Shown here: piece after piece, positions 8,659 through 17,508 of the stretch | Numbering within the stretch: the first letter of the stretch is position 1 | Layout of the letters: every line of letters starts with the position of its first letter | Translations under genes and position numbers: made by a program | Source of the DNA: Halogeometricum pallidum JCM 14848 | GTDB lineage: Archaea; Halobacteriota; Halobacteria; Halobacteriales; Haloferacaceae | NCBI RefSeq assembly: GCF_000337095.1 | Contig: NZ_AOIV01000003.1 | Coordinates: 106,723-170,722, forward strand | DNA length: 64,000 nucleotides | Reading direction: 5' to 3' | Notes under the pieces: generated by a model | Databases searched by the model: none | Told to the model about the DNA's origin: nothing | Seen by the model: the letters and a program-made list of their open reading frames with translations, nothing else

Positions 8659-8804
8659 TCTATCTACTCCTTTCGAAGCCATCCACGTATAATCCGCCGA
8701 CGCTCGCACCGGATTGGGCCGAATCAACGACGTTTTACGGTCGCCGCCGTCGGTCGATTCCGCGTCCCGTCGCCGGTCGGGTCGGGTGAACGGTCGAAAC
8801 ATAT

Positions 8805-10058
8805 TTATTCGTCCTCCCGGCCGGCGTCCGCGTCGGGGAGCACGAGAACGTTCTCGCGGCCGAGGCGGAACGCGTCGAGTTCGTTCGCCTCGCGCATCCG
8901 GCGGACGACTTGACTCGTCTTCGCGTCGGTCCAATCGAGCGTCTGGGCGACCTCCTGTTGCTTCAGGCGGCCGCCCTCGTGTTCCATCAGCGCGAGAACG
9001 CGCTCCTCGTTGCTCAGGAGTTCGTCCTCCCACGGCGACGTCCCGTCGTCCGCTTCCGACGCGGCCGTCGACGCGCCCGTGTCGGGGTCCGACGCCGCAC
9101 CCTCCGAACGTCCCGTCTCGGAGGCGTCGTGGGGATCGGCGGCCACCGCCGTCGATTCGGCGTCGCCCGTGCCGCCCGACCCGTCGTCCGGCGGCGCGGT
9201 GCCGGTCCCGTCAGTGGCGTCGGCGCCGGGAGGAACGCTCTTCTCACGCTTGCGGTAGAGCACCCATCCGCCGCCGACGACGGCCGCGGCGACCAATAAC
9301 CCCGCGCCGCCGAGCCACAGGTTCGGCCCGTTCCCACCGTCGGACGACGACCCGCCGCCCTCTCCGCCAGCCGTCGCCGGTCCGCTCGTCGTCACTCCCG
9401 CGTCAGTCCCCGCGGACCCCCGCGCGGTGACGACCAGCGAGGGTTCGCCGGAGCCGAAGTCCAGCGGGCCGTTCCAGACGACGGTCCGCGTCCGCTTGTC
9501 GTCGGGCGCGGGCGCGGCGTCCTCGACGACGTACCCCTCCGGCCACGTCATCAGAAGCGACGTCTCCTCGTCGAGGAACAACCCGCGGAGGGCGTCGCCG
9601 GCGCGGATGCTGTCGCCCTCGACGACGGCGAAGTTCGTCCAGACGAACCGGTAGGTGAGAACGCCGTACTCCTGCGGGAGCTGCTGTCTGGAGGCGCTGA
9701 CGCTCACGTTTTTGATGGCCATCTCGCGTCCGGTGGCGTTCTCGGCCGTCGCGGCCGTCGACTCCATCCGACCGCGGAACTCCGAGGAGTACTCCGACCC
9801 GTTGGCTTCCACGTCGCGTTTGACCGACTCGAACGCCGCCGTCGAGTTCTCGTCGTCGAGGAGGACGCGGTACTCCACCGCCCACTCGGCGGTGCCGTCT
9901 TCGCGGATGTCGATGCGGAGGGAGACGTCGTCGGGGGCGAGTTGCGTCCCGGCGATGGTGCGCGTCTGCTGGCCGGTGGCCGGCGCCGCCGCGCCGATGA
10001 CGACGGCAAACAGGACCAACCAGAGGACGCAGATAGTACGGGGAACGAGACGACTCAT
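8805..10058 (-). CDS. membrane-anchored winged-helix regulator (DUF7345/DUF7343-like)
   Basis: 417 residues in three parts. A signal peptide (LVPRTICVLWLVLFAVVIGA) leads into an external beta-rich domain of about 220 residues, which includes DDVSLRIDIREDGTAEW and ends near the GPLDFGSGEPSLVV stretch. A Gly/Ser linker precedes one membrane span (LWLGGAGLLVAAAVVGGGWV, near residue 260) followed by YRKREK. A disordered acidic linker then joins a C-terminal winged helix (LLSNEERVLALMEHEGGRL ... DAKTSQVVRRMREANELDAF). The layout suggests a one-piece receptor: outside sensing, inside DNA binding. The start at 10058 gives the signal peptide directly; the longer frame to 10298 is basic and unsupported. 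The domain names are from memory of haloarchaeal annotations. Confidence 0.78.
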   Translation of the reverse strand: MSRLVPRTICVLWLVLFAVVIGAAAPATGQQTRTIAGTQLAPDDVSLRIDIREDGTAEWAVEYRVLLDDENSTAAFESVKRDVEANGSEYSSEFRGRMESTAATAENATGREMAIKNVSVSASRQQLPQEYGVLTYRFVWTNFAVVEGDSIRAGDALRGLFLDEETSLLMTWPEGYVVEDAAPAPDDKRTRTVVWNGPLDFGSGEPSLVVTARGSAGTDAGVTTSGPATAGGEGGGSSSDGGNGPNLWLGGAGLLVAAAVVGGGWVLYRKREKSVPPGADATDGTGTAPPDDGSGGTGDAESTAVAADPHDASETGRSEGAASDPDTGASTAASEADDGTSPWEDELLSNEERVLALMEHEGGRLKQQEVAQTLDWTDAKTSQVVRRMREANELDAFRLGRENVLVLPDADAGREDE

Positions 10059-10273
10059 TCGGCGATACCCACGACACCCTCGGACAAACAACTTCCGAGT
10101 GAGACCGGGAACTATCCGATTCGGCACAGCTTCGACCGGCCTCTCTCTCGCTCCGTCGCGTCGCCGCTTACCGCCGCTCCGAACCGTCTCGCGCGCTCGA
10201 TTGGCGTTTCGGCCCTCGTCGGTCCGACGACAGACGGGGGAATCGGGAGTCGCCGCCGGAATCCCGTCACAAC

Positions 10274-10280
10274 GTTTATC
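10274..10280 (+). promoter_or_regulatory. TATA box for the 52-aa zinc-ribbon gene
   Basis: GTTTATC centred about 30 nt before the ATG at 10308, with no Shine-Dalgarno sequence between them, as expected for a leaderless haloarchaeal transcript. Confidence 0.5.
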
Positions 10281-10307
10281 AGAGACAGCTCTCGTCACTT
10301 AGATGTC

Positions 10308-10466
10308 ATGCCCGAATGTCAGAACTGCGGTTCCTTCGTCACGACGGCGTACGCCCGGGTTTTCGCCCCGGACGGCATGGACAACCCGCGCGTCTGTCCG
10401 AGCTGTGAGGATATGGTCCGCGACGGCGCAGAGGTGAGAAAAGCGCGCTCACCGCGGAACACGTGA
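10308..10466 (+). CDS. small zinc-ribbon protein (DUF7563-like)
   Basis: 52 residues with two CxxC pairs: CQNCGSFVT at the N-terminus and CPSCEDMVRDGAEVRKA near the C-terminus, separated by RVFAPDGMDNPRV. This pattern is widespread in haloarchaea, often annotated as DUF7563, and probably binds one zinc. The function is not known; the size and zinc site suggest a protein- or nucleic-acid-binding role. Start chosen at 10308 from the TATA box spacing and the conserved MPECQNCG beginning; the longer frame upstream is unsupported. It converges with the next gene, leaving a 10-nt gap. Confidence 0.82.
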   Translation: MPECQNCGSFVTTAYARVFAPDGMDNPRVCPSCEDMVRDGAEVRKARSPRNT

Positions 10467-10476
10467 TGCGCCGCGG

Positions 10477-10728
10477 TCAGGCGACTCGGTAGCGTTCGGC
10501 GTCTTGGTGGACGAAGCCCCGGTCGCACAGCGTTCCCAGGATGCTGTACAGGGAGATCTTCTTCATCTCCAATCCGCTCTGGAGTTCGGTCACCGACGAC
10601 TCTCCTCGGACCGACAGGAAGAGGTACACGAGCTTCGCGCGCGGCGATTTGAGCTCCGCGGGGACGGTGACGGAATCAGAGTCGGAGTCGGCTCCGGCGG
10701 CGGGTCGCGGTTGAACAGTGCCTTGCAT
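10477..10728 (-). CDS. small winged-helix regulator (TrmB/MarR-like)
   Basis: 83 residues: a short disordered N-terminus, then one winged helix. The core reads LKSPRAKLVYLFLSVRGESS (helix 1), VTELQSGLEMKKISLYSILG (helix-turn-helix) and TLCDRGFVHQDAERYRVA (wing). It is close to small stand-alone haloarchaeal wHTH proteins of the TrmB-like group. There is no effector domain, so it likely acts as a constitutive or partner-controlled DNA-binding protein. Gene targets unknown. Confidence 0.78.
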   Translation of the reverse strand: MQGTVQPRPAAGADSDSDSVTVPAELKSPRAKLVYLFLSVRGESSVTELQSGLEMKKISLYSILGTLCDRGFVHQDAERYRVA

Positions 10729-10975
10729 TGTTGTTGTCGACTCGTTGGGTTCGACGATAATAAAACTCCTCCACGTCGATTGTCGAATGCCTCAGAATCC
10801 TATTCGGGCGGGAGCGGCGTCGAGGCGGTCGCACGGCGAAACTGTACGGATCGTTGATAGACGAGCGGGCTCGTTCGGCGGCCTCGATTTTCGACTTCTG
10901 ACGAGAACCGGGGACGACCGACGCCGGCCGGCGGGACGGACTCGAGGACGGTCGGTCGGTTCTCGGTCGGGGAGT

Positions 10976-11071
10976 GGAAGGGGCGGGATTCGAACCACGC
11001 GAAGCCGTAAACCCGGGCGACCCGAGGGTCGCTGCCGGAAATTTATCGCTCTACCACTGAGCCACCCTTCC
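10976..11071 (-). tRNA. irregular tRNA with probable intron (anticodon TCC/Gly or CCG/Arg unresolved), possibly a pseudogene
   Basis: Reading the minus strand: acceptor GGAAGGG/CCCTTCC with A73 (complement of T at 10975), a perfect D-arm GCTC-AGTGGTA-GAGC with T8, and a T-loop TTCGAAT. The anticodon region is about 20 nt too long and holds a perfect hairpin GCGACC-CTCG-GGTCGC, so an archaeal intron is likely. Two faults stand out: the T-stem reads GCG-T-GG against CCCGC, so one extra T is bulged, and the anticodon stem ATAAA/TTTAC has an A-C mismatch. The intron ends do not form a canonical bulge-helix-bulge. Either a divergent tRNA or a decaying copy. Confidence 0.5.
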
Positions 11072-11151
11072 GGGCCGACGTACGCCGCGCCTCGGTAAAT
11101 AGGCGACGGCGTGGAAAGAGGGAAAACGAACCGCGCGGCCGACGGACCGAA

Positions 11152-13008
11152 TCAGTAACTGCGGACTTTCGGCTCGTACGTCTTGTTCTCGCCTTCGAGG
11201 ACGACCGGTCGGTACCACAGGTCGGGGCGGCCATCCTCCCACGACAGCATCGTGTGCTTGAGCCACACCTCGTCGCGGCGTTCCTGGTTCTCCTTGCGCC
11301 AGTGGGCGCCGCGGAACTCGTCGCGGGCCAACGCGCCGAGCGTGATGGCCTCCGCGAGGTCGAGGACGTTCCGCGTCTCGATGGTCTGGATGAGGTCGGT
11401 GTTGAACGTGCTCGACTTGTCGGCGACGTACACGTCCTGATACTTCTCGCGCGCGTCGCGGATGTCTCGGAGCGCCTGCTTCAGTCCGGCCTCCTCGCGG
11501 AACACGTTCACGTTCCGCGTCATCGACTTCTGCACGTCGGCGCGAATCTCGGCGTGCTGTCGCCCCTCATCTTTCTCCAGCAGGGACTCGACGCGTTCGC
11601 GTTCGGTGTCGAGTGCTCGCTGGACGTACTTCTCAGGGGAGAGCGACCCGCCCGAGGAGGTGGTCGTACCGCCGCTACCGTCCGCGACGACGTCCTCGCC
11701 GGGGGCGGAGACGTCGCCGGGTTCGACGGGCGTGTCGACTTCGCCGGTCTCCCAGTCGCCGCGCTTGCCGGTCTCTATCTTCGCCGTCCCGAGGTCGCCG
11801 CCGGCGGCGTGCTGGCCGGCGCGCTTGCCGAAGACGGTGAGTTCCGGGAGGGCGTTGCCGCCGAGGCGGTTCGAGCCGTGGACGGACGCGCAGGCGCACT
11901 CGCCGGCCGCGTACAGGCCGCTGATGCACGTCTCACCGTTCTCGTCGGTCTCGATGCCGCCCATCGCGTAGTGCTGGCCGGGCTTGACCGGCATCGGCTG
12001 TTCGAGGGGGTCGACGCCCTCGAAGTCCTCCGCGAGGTGGACGATGTTCTCCAGTCGGTCAATGATGCGCTCCTCGCCGAGGTGGCGCATGTCGAGGTGG
12101 ACGTACTCGTCCTCGATGCCGCGTCCCGCGTTCACCTCGGTGAGTTCGGCGCGCGAGACCACGTCGCGGGAGGCGAGTTCGCCGTCGTTGTTCGCGTAGC
12201 CGTACTCGAACATGAAGCGCTCGCCGTTCTCGTTGTAGAGGATGCCGCCCTCGCCGCGCACCCCCTCGGTGATGAGGACGCCCGTCGAGGGGAGCGTCGT
12301 CGGGTGGAACTGGATGAACTCCATGTCCTCCAACGGGACGCCCGCCCGGTAGGCCATCGCCGGTCCGTCGCCGGTGTTGGCGACGGCGTTCGTGGTGTGG
12401 TCGAACACCTGACCGGGGCCGCCGGTGGCGAGGATGACGCCGTCGCGCGCGCGGAAGGCGTCGAGACCGCCGGATTTGATGTCGTAGGCGACGACGCCGT
12501 GACACTCCCGGTCGGTCGGGTCCTCCTCGTCGGAGACGGCGAGGCGAGTGACGTACCACTCGTCGTACACCTGGATGCCCCGCTTGACCAACTGCTCGTA
12601 CATCGTGTGCAGGAGCTGATGGCCCGTCTCCGCGCCTGCGTACGTCGTCCGCGGGAACGACATCCCGCCGAACGGACGCTGGCTCATCCGGCCGTCCTCG
12701 TCGCGGGAGAACGCCAGCCCCCAGTGTTCGAGTTGGATGACCTCCTCGGGACTGTCCTTACAGAGCGTCTCGATGGCCGGGGCGTCGCCGAGGTAGTCGG
12801 ACCCCTTCATCGTGTCGTAGGCGTGCTTCTCCCAGGAGTCGCCCTCGCGGAGGGCGGCGTTGATGCCCCCTTCCGCCGCGCCCGTGTGACTGCGGACGGG
12901 GTGAAGCTTCGAGACGATGGCCACGTCGGCCCCCTCTTCTTGTGCCGCGATGGCCGCGCGGAGCCCCGCGCCGCCCGCGCCGACAACGATAACGTCGTGT
13001 TCGTGCAT
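11152..13008 (-). CDS. sdhA: succinate dehydrogenase flavoprotein subunit
   Basis: Oxidises succinate to fumarate in the citric acid cycle, passing electrons to SdhB. 618 residues. The N-terminal FAD site is DVIVVGAGGAGLRAAIAA; the RSHT motif with His41 is the usual covalent flavin attachment point, followed by GAAEGGIN. Substrate-site elements include HPTTLP and the HGSNRLGGNAL stretch. The C-terminal half is helical and acidic, with a Gly/Ser/Thr insert near GSGGTTTSSGG that is not found in bacterial SdhA and looks like a flexible loop. Last gene of sdhCDBA, 50 nt after sdhB. The ordinary ATG at 13008 fits the family start. Confidence 0.97.
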   Translation of the reverse strand: MHEHDVIVVGAGGAGLRAAIAAQEEGADVAIVSKLHPVRSHTGAAEGGINAALREGDSWEKHAYDTMKGSDYLGDAPAIETLCKDSPEEVIQLEHWGLAFSRDEDGRMSQRPFGGMSFPRTTYAGAETGHQLLHTMYEQLVKRGIQVYDEWYVTRLAVSDEEDPTDRECHGVVAYDIKSGGLDAFRARDGVILATGGPGQVFDHTTNAVANTGDGPAMAYRAGVPLEDMEFIQFHPTTLPSTGVLITEGVRGEGGILYNENGERFMFEYGYANNDGELASRDVVSRAELTEVNAGRGIEDEYVHLDMRHLGEERIIDRLENIVHLAEDFEGVDPLEQPMPVKPGQHYAMGGIETDENGETCISGLYAAGECACASVHGSNRLGGNALPELTVFGKRAGQHAAGGDLGTAKIETGKRGDWETGEVDTPVEPGDVSAPGEDVVADGSGGTTTSSGGSLSPEKYVQRALDTERERVESLLEKDEGRQHAEIRADVQKSMTRNVNVFREEAGLKQALRDIRDAREKYQDVYVADKSSTFNTDLIQTIETRNVLDLAEAITLGALARDEFRGAHWRKENQERRDEVWLKHTMLSWEDGRPDLWYRPVVLEGENKTYEPKVRSY

Positions 13009-13058
13009 AGTGTGAGTGTTTGTCGTGGGTTAGAACTGGCTGAACTTATGCTCCCCGT

Positions 13059-13943
13059 TCACCAGAACTTCAGGTTGTTCTTGACCGCTTCGCGCTTTAG
13101 CTCCTGGATGTGCTCGGTGAGGGGGATATCCTTCGGGCACACCTCGGTGCAGGAGAACTGGGTCTGACAGCGCCAGACGCCGTGTTCCTGCTCCATGATC
13201 TTCATCCGGTGTTCCTTCATGTCCTCGCCCTCGCGTTCGTCCATCGTGAAGCGGTACGCCTTGTTGATGGCCGCGGGGCCGAGGTACTTGTTGTCCCCCG
13301 CCGCGATGTTACACGAGGACATGCAGGCGCCGCACCAGATACAGCGCGTGGACATCTTGATCTTCTCGCGGTTCTCGCGGGACTGGAGCTGTTCGCCCTC
13401 CGGGAGGTCGTTCGTCTGGAAGTACGGTTCGACCGCGTGCATCTGGTCGTAGAAGTGCTCCATGTCCACGACGAGGTCTTTGACGACCTCTTGGTGGGGG
13501 AGCGGTTCGATGCGGACGGGCTCTTCGAGGTCCGACAGTTGGGTCTTACAGCCGAGTCGTTGTCGACCGTTGACGAACAGCGCGTCGGACCCGCAGACCG
13601 CCTGCCGGCAGGAGTGCCGGAAGGTGAGACTGGAGTCGTACTCGTCGCGGGCGTACATCAGCGCGTCGAGAACGGTCATCCCGGTGTGGTACGGGACGTG
13701 GAACTCGTCGAACCGCGGCTCCTGTTTGCCCGCTATCTCGGGGTCGTAGCGGAACACCTTCAGGAGGTAGGTGCCGTCCTCGCTGAACTCCCTCTCGGCC
13801 TCCTCGGCTTCCCGCTGTTGGTCGCGCTGTGCGGCCCGGTCGCGCTTTTTCTCCATGCGCGCCTGCTGTGCGGCCGACTGCGACTGCGATTCGGTGTCGG
13901 CGGACGATTCTTCTTCGGTTTGCTCCGGAACTTGCGTGCTCAT
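13059..13943 (-). CDS. sdhB: succinate dehydrogenase iron-sulfur subunit
   Basis: 294 residues carrying three Fe-S clusters that wire SdhA to the membrane quinone site. Cys groups are visible: SCRQAVCGSDALFVNG with a later GC (2Fe-2S), CIWCGACMSSC (4Fe-4S) and CQTQFSCTEVCPKDIP (3Fe-4S). The N-terminus has about 55 extra residues, highly charged and Gln/Glu-rich (QQARMEKKRDRAAQRDQQR), which bacterial SdhB lacks. Separated from sdhD by one nucleotide, so coupled translation is likely. Confidence 0.97.
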   Translation of the reverse strand: MSTQVPEQTEEESSADTESQSQSAAQQARMEKKRDRAAQRDQQREAEEAEREFSEDGTYLLKVFRYDPEIAGKQEPRFDEFHVPYHTGMTVLDALMYARDEYDSSLTFRHSCRQAVCGSDALFVNGRQRLGCKTQLSDLEEPVRIEPLPHQEVVKDLVVDMEHFYDQMHAVEPYFQTNDLPEGEQLQSRENREKIKMSTRCIWCGACMSSCNIAAGDNKYLGPAAINKAYRFTMDEREGEDMKEHRMKIMEQEHGVWRCQTQFSCTEVCPKDIPLTEHIQELKREAVKNNLKFW

Positions 13944-13944
13944 A

Positions 13945-14322
13945 TTAGAAGGGGAGGAGTGTGATTCCCGCCCACGCGTTCGCCGTTCGGACGCCCTGTA
14001 CGATCAGGAGGAGGCTGGCGGCGACCAGCGTCCACTTCACGGCCTTCTTCCGCGTCCCTTCGATACCTTGGTTCACCAAGGCGTTGAACACGCCGTTGAC
14101 GCCGTGGAACGTCGCGGTGACCAAGAACAGTATCATCAGCGAGTAGTACGTCCACTGCTCCATTCGCGCCGACGACATGGCGAAGGTCACCTCGTCCGCG
14201 TGGTGGACGAAGTGGAGCAGGAAGAAGTGGAAGGCGAGCACTATCACGAGGAACGCCGCCGTGATGCGCTGCCAGAGCCACCGTCTCCCGCCGCGTTCGA
14301 ACGAGGAGTAGTGTTCCGCCAT
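13945..14322 (-). CDS. sdhD: succinate dehydrogenase membrane anchor subunit
   Basis: 125 residues with three membrane segments: ITAAFLVIVLAFHFFLLHFV, WTYYSLMILFLVTATFHGVNG and a last one near WTLVAASLLLIVQG. His residues within the first two spans (FHFF..LHFVHH and FHGVNG) could bind heme b or line the quinone pocket. The frame is open to 14673, but that part is antisense-like inside sdhC; the ATG at 14322 lies 2 nt after the sdhC stop and gives the known MAEHYSSFERGG-type start. Confidence 0.93.
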   Translation of the reverse strand: MAEHYSSFERGGRRWLWQRITAAFLVIVLAFHFFLLHFVHHADEVTFAMSSARMEQWTYYSLMILFLVTATFHGVNGVFNALVNQGIEGTRKKAVKWTLVAASLLLIVQGVRTANAWAGITLLPF

Positions 14323-14324
14323 CG

Positions 14325-14717
14325 TCAGAACACCCCCGCGAGGAACGTCGGTACGCTGGCGACGACGATAGCGCCCGTCAGCGCCAGCGACGCGTAGAAG
14401 CTCTTGTCCTGTGCGTGAAGCCCCACGCCGAGGTCGACGAGGAGCAGGCGGAGGCCGTTGAGGATGTGGAAGACGGCCACCGCGAGGAGGCCGACTTCGA
14501 GGATACGAACCACAAGCAGGCTCTCGAGGGTCTGGATGGTCTCCGTGTACGCCGCCGCGCCCGTCAGCGCCGTCGAGAGGACGGCGATGTGGGTGAAAAG
14601 ATATCCCACCAGCACCCAGCCGGTGAACTTGTGGAAAATCCAGGCCCACATCCCCGCGGAGAACTCCTTCCATCGGCCGAAGTCCTCGATGAGGCCTCGA
14701 TTGTAAGACTGACTCAT
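14325..14717 (-). CDS. sdhC: succinate dehydrogenase cytochrome b subunit
   Basis: First gene of the operon, 130 residues, three membrane segments. The SdhC signature [20 protein letters not shown] is followed by HIAVL, and the third block [16 protein letters not shown] holds the conserved His and Arg of the quinone/heme site. A TATA-like TTCTATACT on the minus strand sits near 14745-14752, about 30 nt upstream of the ATG, and is the likely promoter of sdhCDBA. Confidence 0.95.
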   Translation of the reverse strand: MSQSYNRGLIEDFGRWKEFSAGMWAWIFHKFTGWVLVGYLFTHIAVLSTALTGAAAYTETIQTLESLLVVRILEVGLLAVAVFHILNGLRLLLVDLGVGLHAQDKSFYASLALTGAIVVASVPTFLAGVF

Positions 14718-14908
14718 GCTCTCTTGAGGGTCGGGAGCGCGGTAGTATAGAACTTACGTGTACGGCACGAGTCGCGAGAAAAGAATCGGCAGCCCGTGCC
14801 GCGAAGTCGACGGGGCGAACGGGGTTCGTTAATCGCCGAGCGAGTGCCAGATGCGACGGGGACGAGGGAGCGCCTCTCGGGGGGCGATTGCTCGTACGCC
14901 GCTCCGAC

Positions 14909-15937
14909 TCAGGCCCTGAGAGAGTCGCCGTCGGGCGACTGCTCGCGTTCGACGACGCGGCGGACGCGCTCTTCGAGTTCGACGAGGTGGCACAGGGGGT
15001 TGCCGGGATACACCACGGGGTTCTCCAGGACGCCGACCATCAACCCGGTGAACGGCGCCTCGACGGTGATATTGTCGTCCTTGAACGGGTTGGTGATGGT
15101 GCAGATACGGTCGCCCTCGTGGACCAACGCGCCGCGGTCGTAGTGCATGTCGACGATGCCGCCCGCGTCGGCGCGAATCCACGTCTTCTCGTTCTCGTCG
15201 TCGATGACCGTCCGCCATCCGGGCCAGCGGACGGCGGTGTCGTCGTACAGGCCGTACTCCGCGAACACGCTCTCGACGCCGGCGAGCGCCTCGTCGATGA
15301 GTCCGCGCTGGAACCGGTGGGCCTCGCCCATCTCGACGGTGATGGCGGGGACGCCCGCCGCCGTCGCCTCCGTGCGGAGCATTCCGTCGCCGCCTCCGCT
15401 CGCGATGATGACGTGCGAACCGAACGCGTTGGCGAGGCGGGCGGTGCCCGCGTGCTCCATGTCGGCGCGGACGTGGAGCATGTTCGTCCGCCCGCGCGTC
15501 GACGTGTGGAAGTCGATGCCGAAGTCGCAGGGGAGGATGAAATTGTCGAAGATGCGGGCGGCCATCCGCTTGGCGCTGGTCGAGTCCTCCCGACCCGGGA
15601 ACGAGCGGTTCAGGTCGCGGTCGTAGATGGGCAGATACCGCTGCTGGGCGAGGAATCCGGGGACGTTCAGCACGGGCATGCAGACGAGCGTTCCCGCGAG
15701 GTTCGAGAGGTCCCACTCGTGGGCCACCTCGCGGACCACTTCGATGCCGTTGAGTTCGTCGCCGTGCGCCGCGGCCGTCAGAAACGCCGTGGGCCCGTCG
15801 CGCTCCCCGTTGATTATCGTCACTGGGATTCGGACCGGGTCGCCGAGATAGGTTTCGCTGATGCCGTACCGGATATTCTGCGTCTCGCCGCGTGCGACCT
15901 TCCCGCCGTTGTACGTGAAGGCCCCGTCGTCGCGCAT
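14909..15937 (-). CDS. succinylglutamate desuccinylase/aspartoacylase family (M14-like) hydrolase
   Basis: 342-residue zinc hydrolase of the AstE/AspA group, which cleaves N-acyl amino acids or amide-linked glutamate-like groups. Metal-site elements: AAHGDELNGIEVV (His and Glu), a FHTSTRGRTN block (His), and the catalytic Glu in TVEMGEAHRF. The C-terminal part (GDRICTITNPF...VEAPFTGLMVGV) looks like the biotinyl/lipoyl-like beta domain common in this group. The start at 15937 is set by a TATA-like TTTATG at about 15964-15969, 28 nt upstream; another ATG occurs at 15964. It is divergent from a RimK-RimB fusion, a pairing seen in many genomes that suggests a shared substrate. Confidence 0.82.
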   Translation of the reverse strand: MRDDGAFTYNGGKVARGETQNIRYGISETYLGDPVRIPVTIINGERDGPTAFLTAAAHGDELNGIEVVREVAHEWDLSNLAGTLVCMPVLNVPGFLAQQRYLPIYDRDLNRSFPGREDSTSAKRMAARIFDNFILPCDFGIDFHTSTRGRTNMLHVRADMEHAGTARLANAFGSHVIIASGGGDGMLRTEATAAGVPAITVEMGEAHRFQRGLIDEALAGVESVFAEYGLYDDTAVRWPGWRTVIDDENEKTWIRADAGGIVDMHYDRGALVHEGDRICTITNPFKDDNITVEAPFTGLMVGVLENPVVYPGNPLCHLVELEERVRRVVEREQSPDGDSLRA

Positions 15938-16056
15938 ACCCGGGTCTGGGAGGGGAGCGTACATAAAGTCCCCATACCTCCTCGTCGCCGCCGAACTACC
16001 GCTCCGGCGAGGAGACACCGGCATACCTTTGAAACCCGCCTCTGTTAGGTTGCTGT

Positions 16057-17412
16057 ATGTCTGGCGATGGCGATTCGGTTCGTGTCGGGGTGTTGTCACT
16101 GCATAACAGCAAGGAGACGAAGGCCATCTTGAACGCGGTCGACGATCTCGGACACGAGGGCGTCTGGCTCCGCCGAGAGAACACGGCAATCAGCATCGAG
16201 GACGGCGACGTCTCGGTCGAACCCGAGGTCGACATCATCGCCAACCGCCTGCTGCTTTCGAACACCGAAGAGCCCGCGGAACTGCTCGGTCTCGCCACCA
16301 CGTTCGAGCGCATCCGACCGATGCTCAACGAACCGGCGTCGGTGCTCACCGCCGTCCACAAGTTCGCCACGGCGGCGACGCTCGCCAACTGGAACATCAA
16401 GGTTCCGGACGCGCTCCTCGCCCTCTCGAACGAGCGGCTGAACCAGGGTCGCGACCGCTTCGGCGACGTGGGCGTCTACAAATCCGCCATCGGGACGCAC
16501 GGCGGCGGGACGTGGAAGGTCGACCTCACGAGTCCCGTCAACCCGAAGGTCGGCAACCGACAGGCGTTCCTGCAGGACCTCATCGAACGCGACGAGAACG
16601 AGCACCGCGACCTGCGCGTCTACATCGTCGACGGCGAAATCATCGGCGCGATGTACCGCTACGCCCCGGAGGGCGACTGGCGGACGAACGTCGCCCTCGG
16701 CGGCGACGTGGCCGACGCGACGGGCGAGATGCCAAAGGAGGCCAAGGAGACGGCGCTGTACGCCGCCGAGGTCATCGGCCTCGACTACGTCGGCGTCGAC
16801 CTCATCGAGGGCGACGACGGCTGGTTCGTCCTCGAAGTGAACCCGACGGCCGGGTTCAAGGGGCTGTACAAGGCGACGAACCGGTCGCCCGCACCCTACA
16901 TCGCCAAACTCGCGATCGAACAGGCCGGCGGGGACGTCGAGGAGGACCGCGTGGCCGAACTGGCGGCGACGCTCGACGACTCCGAACCGGCGAGCATGCC
17001 GCGCGTCGACCCCGGCCCCGAGGGGGAACTGCCGCTCATCGGTTACATCGAGGAAGTCGTCGTCTCGGGGACCAGCGGTTCGACGCAGGCCTTCGCCAAG
17101 TCCGACACGGGGGCGACGCGGACGAGCATCGACACGTCCCTGGCCGCGAAAATCGGCGCCGGGCCCATCAAGAGCATGACGCGCGTGAAGTCGGGGTCCG
17201 TGAAGTCCGGGAAGGCGCGCCCCGTCGTCGACCTCGTCATCGGTATCGGCGGTACCCAACACACCGTCACCGCCAGCGTCGAGGACCGCTCGCACATGGA
17301 CTACCCGCTCCTCCTCGGCCGCGACATCCTCGAACACTACCGCGTCGACGTGCGCCGCCGCGTCGACGAGGGCGGCAAGGACGGCGACAGCGAGGAACGC
17401 CTCGAAGAGTAG
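16057..17412 (+). CDS. RimK-like ATP-grasp ligase fused to a RimB-like (ATP-dependent zinc protease/DUF785) domain
   Basis: 451 residues in two domains. Residues 1 to about 290 are an ATP-grasp amide ligase like RimK/LysX: VYKSAIGTHGGGTWKVDL is the ATP loop, DLRVYIVDGEIIGAMYR and GLDYVGVDLIE...FVLEVNPTAGFKG carry the Mg-binding acidic residues. From about 325 on, a retropepsin-like fold: FAKSDTGATRTSID with Asp350, then YPLLLGRDIL. In bacteria RimK adds glutamates to ribosomal protein S6 and RimB is a partner; in archaea relatives act on F420, tetrahydrosarcinapterin or amino-group carriers. The substrate here is not known. The start ATG at 16057 suits the ATP-grasp N-terminus. Confidence 0.85.
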   Translation: MSGDGDSVRVGVLSLHNSKETKAILNAVDDLGHEGVWLRRENTAISIEDGDVSVEPEVDIIANRLLLSNTEEPAELLGLATTFERIRPMLNEPASVLTAVHKFATAATLANWNIKVPDALLALSNERLNQGRDRFGDVGVYKSAIGTHGGGTWKVDLTSPVNPKVGNRQAFLQDLIERDENEHRDLRVYIVDGEIIGAMYRYAPEGDWRTNVALGGDVADATGEMPKEAKETALYAAEVIGLDYVGVDLIEGDDGWFVLEVNPTAGFKGLYKATNRSPAPYIAKLAIEQAGGDVEEDRVAELAATLDDSEPASMPRVDPGPEGELPLIGYIEEVVVSGTSGSTQAFAKSDTGATRTSIDTSLAAKIGAGPIKSMTRVKSGSVKSGKARPVVDLVIGIGGTQHTVTASVEDRSHMDYPLLLGRDILEHYRVDVRRRVDEGGKDGDSEERLEE

Positions 17413-17508
17413 CGCGACCGGGCGAGGGTTCGTCCGTCGGGAGCGACGCCCCTGTTCTCGGGCGTCTCGAACGACGCCCCTATCTTTCCGGCGACGCAGA
17501 CGACGGAC

